DNA of 64,000 nucleotides from an uncultured Pelagibacteraceae bacterium (GTDB lineage: Bacteria > Pseudomonadota > Alphaproteobacteria > Pelagibacterales > Pelagibacteraceae): positions 124,001 through 188,000 of the forward strand of contig CACIMN010000002.1 in assembly GCA_902587755.1 (NCBI GenBank), given 5' to 3'. The translations under genes and the position numbers were made by a program. Each line of letters starts with the position of its first letter. Positions within the stretch are counted from its first letter, which is position 1. The notes below the pieces were generated by a model, which had not been told where the DNA came from, did not search any database, and saw nothing but the letters and a program-made list of their open reading frames with translations. Shown in pieces: positions 62,667-64,000 of this stretch.

Positions 62667-64000
62667 ATGACTAAAAACTTAAGAGTAAAATCCAGTGAGT
62701 ACATTGATGAAACTAATAGAATTTCCTTTAAATTTAATGGCAAAACTTACCATGGATTTAAAGGCGATACTTTAGCATCAGCATTACTTGCAAATAATGT
62801 TCATTTAGTTGGAAGAAGTTTTAAATATCATAGACCAAGAGGAATTATGACTTCTGGTTCCGAAGAACCAAATGCCATAGTTCAATTAAATCCTGGTACC
62901 AACAGAACAGAGCCCAATGTTAGAGCAACAGAAATTGAGATTTATGAAGGTTTAGAGGCATCCAGTCAAAATTGTTGGCCAAGTGTAGAGTTTGATATTG
63001 GTGGAATAAACAATTTTCTCTCACCTTTTTTTCCAGCAGGTTTTTATTACAAAACATTTATGTGGCCTCCTAGTTTCTGGAAGAAATATGAATTTTTCAT
63101 ACGACACTCAGCAGGTTTAGGAAAATCACCAACCTCAAGTGACCCTGACATTTATGACCACCGTAATATTCACTGTGATGTATTGGTTATAGGTGCAGGT
63201 ATATCAGGAATATTAGCAGCAAAAAATGCAGCTAAAAATAATTTTAAAACAATGTTAGTTGATGAAAAAAATGAACTTGGTGGCACAACTATTTTTGAAA
63301 ATAACGAATTTAACAAAATTGATAATAAAACTCCTTCTGAATGGTTAAAAAAAGAAATAGAGGAACTTAAACATATTAAAAACCTTGAAATAAAAACTAG
63401 AACAAGTGTAGCTGCTTATCATCAATATAATTATCTTTTGGCTAGAGAAAATCTAACTGATCATTTAGAGACAAAAGATAAAACAAATAAAATCAGACAA
63501 AGACTTCTGAAAATTAGAGCTAAGAAAGTTATTTTGGCCACAGGTGCTTTGGAAAGACCTTTGATATTTAACAATAATGATAGACCAGGAATAATGCTTT
63601 CATCTGCTGTTAAAAAATATAGTGAATTTTATGGAGTTGCATGTGGTAATAAAAATATATTTTTTACTAATAATGATAGTGCATACGAAAGTGCTTTGTC
63701 ACTATATAACAAAGGAATAAATGTTGAAGCAATTATTGATGTAAGAGAACAATCTGAAAGTAAAATTGTTAAAAAAGTAAAAGAAGCAGGTATTAAAGTT
63801 TACTGGTCACATACAATTGTTGATACTGCTGGATACAAAAGATTAAATAGTGTTTCAATTATGAAGCTATCTAATGATGGTACTTCAGTGACTGGAAGTA
63901 AAATTTCTATTTCATGTGATTGCTTGGGAGTTGCTGGTGGTTGGACACCTGCTGTACACTTATATACACAATCAGGTAGTAAACTAAAGTTCGATGAGGA
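62667..64000 (+). CDS. soxA: sarcosine oxidase subunit alpha (3' end outside window)
   Basis: Open from ATG 62667 to the window end (444 codons). N-terminal 2Fe-2S-like fold of the family with GFKGDTLASALLANNVHLV, SFKYHRPRGIMTSGSEEPNA, then the NAD-binding motif LVIGAGISGILAAKNA and the segment ATGALERPLIF. The C-terminal folate-binding half lies beyond the window. Together with soxB and soxD it forms a sarcosine/dimethylglycine catabolism cluster; soxG is probably further downstream. Confidence 0.95.
   Translation, partial: MTKNLRVKSSEYIDETNRISFKFNGKTYHGFKGDTLASALLANNVHLVGRSFKYHRPRGIMTSGSEEPNAIVQLNPGTNRTEPNVRATEIEIYEGLEASSQNCWPSVEFDIGGINNFLSPFFPAGFYYKTFMWPPSFWKKYEFFIRHSAGLGKSPTSSDPDIYDHRNIHCDVLVIGAGISGILAAKNAAKNNFKTMLVDEKNELGGTTIFENNEFNKIDNKTPSEWLKKEIEELKHIKNLEIKTRTSVAAYHQYNYLLARENLTDHLETKDKTNKIRQRLLKIRAKKVILATGALERPLIFNNNDRPGIMLSSAVKKYSEFYGVACGNKNIFFTNNDSAYESALSLYNKGINVEAIIDVREQSESKIVKKVKEAGIKVYWSHTIVDTAGYKRLNSVSIMKLSNDGTSVTGSKISISCDCLGVAGGWTPAVHLYTQSGSKLKFDE

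Overview
The window is a densely packed, very AT-rich stretch of an alphaproteobacterial chromosome. Intergenic gaps are mostly 0-50 bases and neighbouring genes often share start and stop codons. The gene content (proton-pumping pyrophosphatase, sarcosine oxidase genes, metY behind SAM-binding pseudoknot leaders, streamlined operons) points to SAR11 / Candidatus Pelagibacter or a close relative. This assignment rests on gene content and gene order recognised by eye; no database search was possible.

Layout. 1-3002: end of gyrA, then coaD, a periplasmic cyclophilin and tgt, followed by tRNA-Lys. 3172-7156: a Tat-type M48 lipoprotein protease, a 25-residue membrane ORF, a DUF502 protein, recG, sdhE and tRNA-Ser(TGA). 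7243-15601: one overlapping forward run of rarD, two cell-wall proteins, dacC, tmk, holB, metG, tatD and an MBL hydrolase. 15596-17824: reverse unit of a zinc-ribbon protein, nhaA and glutathione peroxidase.

17919-20616 is the most interesting part. The last 24 bases of tRNA-Pro plus 5 following bases are repeated exactly 2.6 kb downstream, just before the NDUFS4-like gene. The two copies enclose a small integrated element with only two genes: a glycine-zipper membrane protein and a Pif1-type helicase with an inserted Myb/SANT-like segment. Both inner ends carry matching paired motifs. No recombinase lies inside, so it looks like a satellite or a remnant that would need an integrase in trans.

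20618-29631: NDUFS4-like gene, sbmA-like transporter, glpX and tRNA-Glu, then an accessory zone with a GIY-YIG protein, two glycosyltransferases, an alpha-1,2-fucosyltransferase-like protein, a tyrosine recombinase with a dif-like dyad at its start, small membrane proteins, an MGMT-type protein and a 0.5-kb stretch without a supportable gene.

29632-42888 (core): reverse run rplM-rpsI-argC-lipoprotein-hom-AEC-EamA; divergent metY behind what appear to be two tandem SAM-II/SAM-V-type aptamers; ctaA, chorismate mutase, rpmG, merR, ihfA, plsX, rpmF, a cytochrome bc1 chaperone, bamE and hppA. 42967-50316: the riboflavin/glycine operon glyA-nrdR-ribD-ribE-ribBA-ribH-nusB-thiL with rpiB and a 2-oxoglutarate-type hydroxylase upstream. 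50390-58708: hemB, then the reverse run dapA-smpB-folK-rsh-pyrE-pdxJ-acpS-lepB-rnc-recO. 58752-64000: slt, tRNA-Ser(GCT) and the sarcosine oxidase genes soxB, soxD and soxA (cut by the window end).

Ordinary-looking genes with unusual details: Tgt has lost two of its three zinc cysteines, the GTP cyclohydrolase II half of RibBA has no zinc motif, RSH is short, and fabH, DUF177 and era are missing from their usual places.
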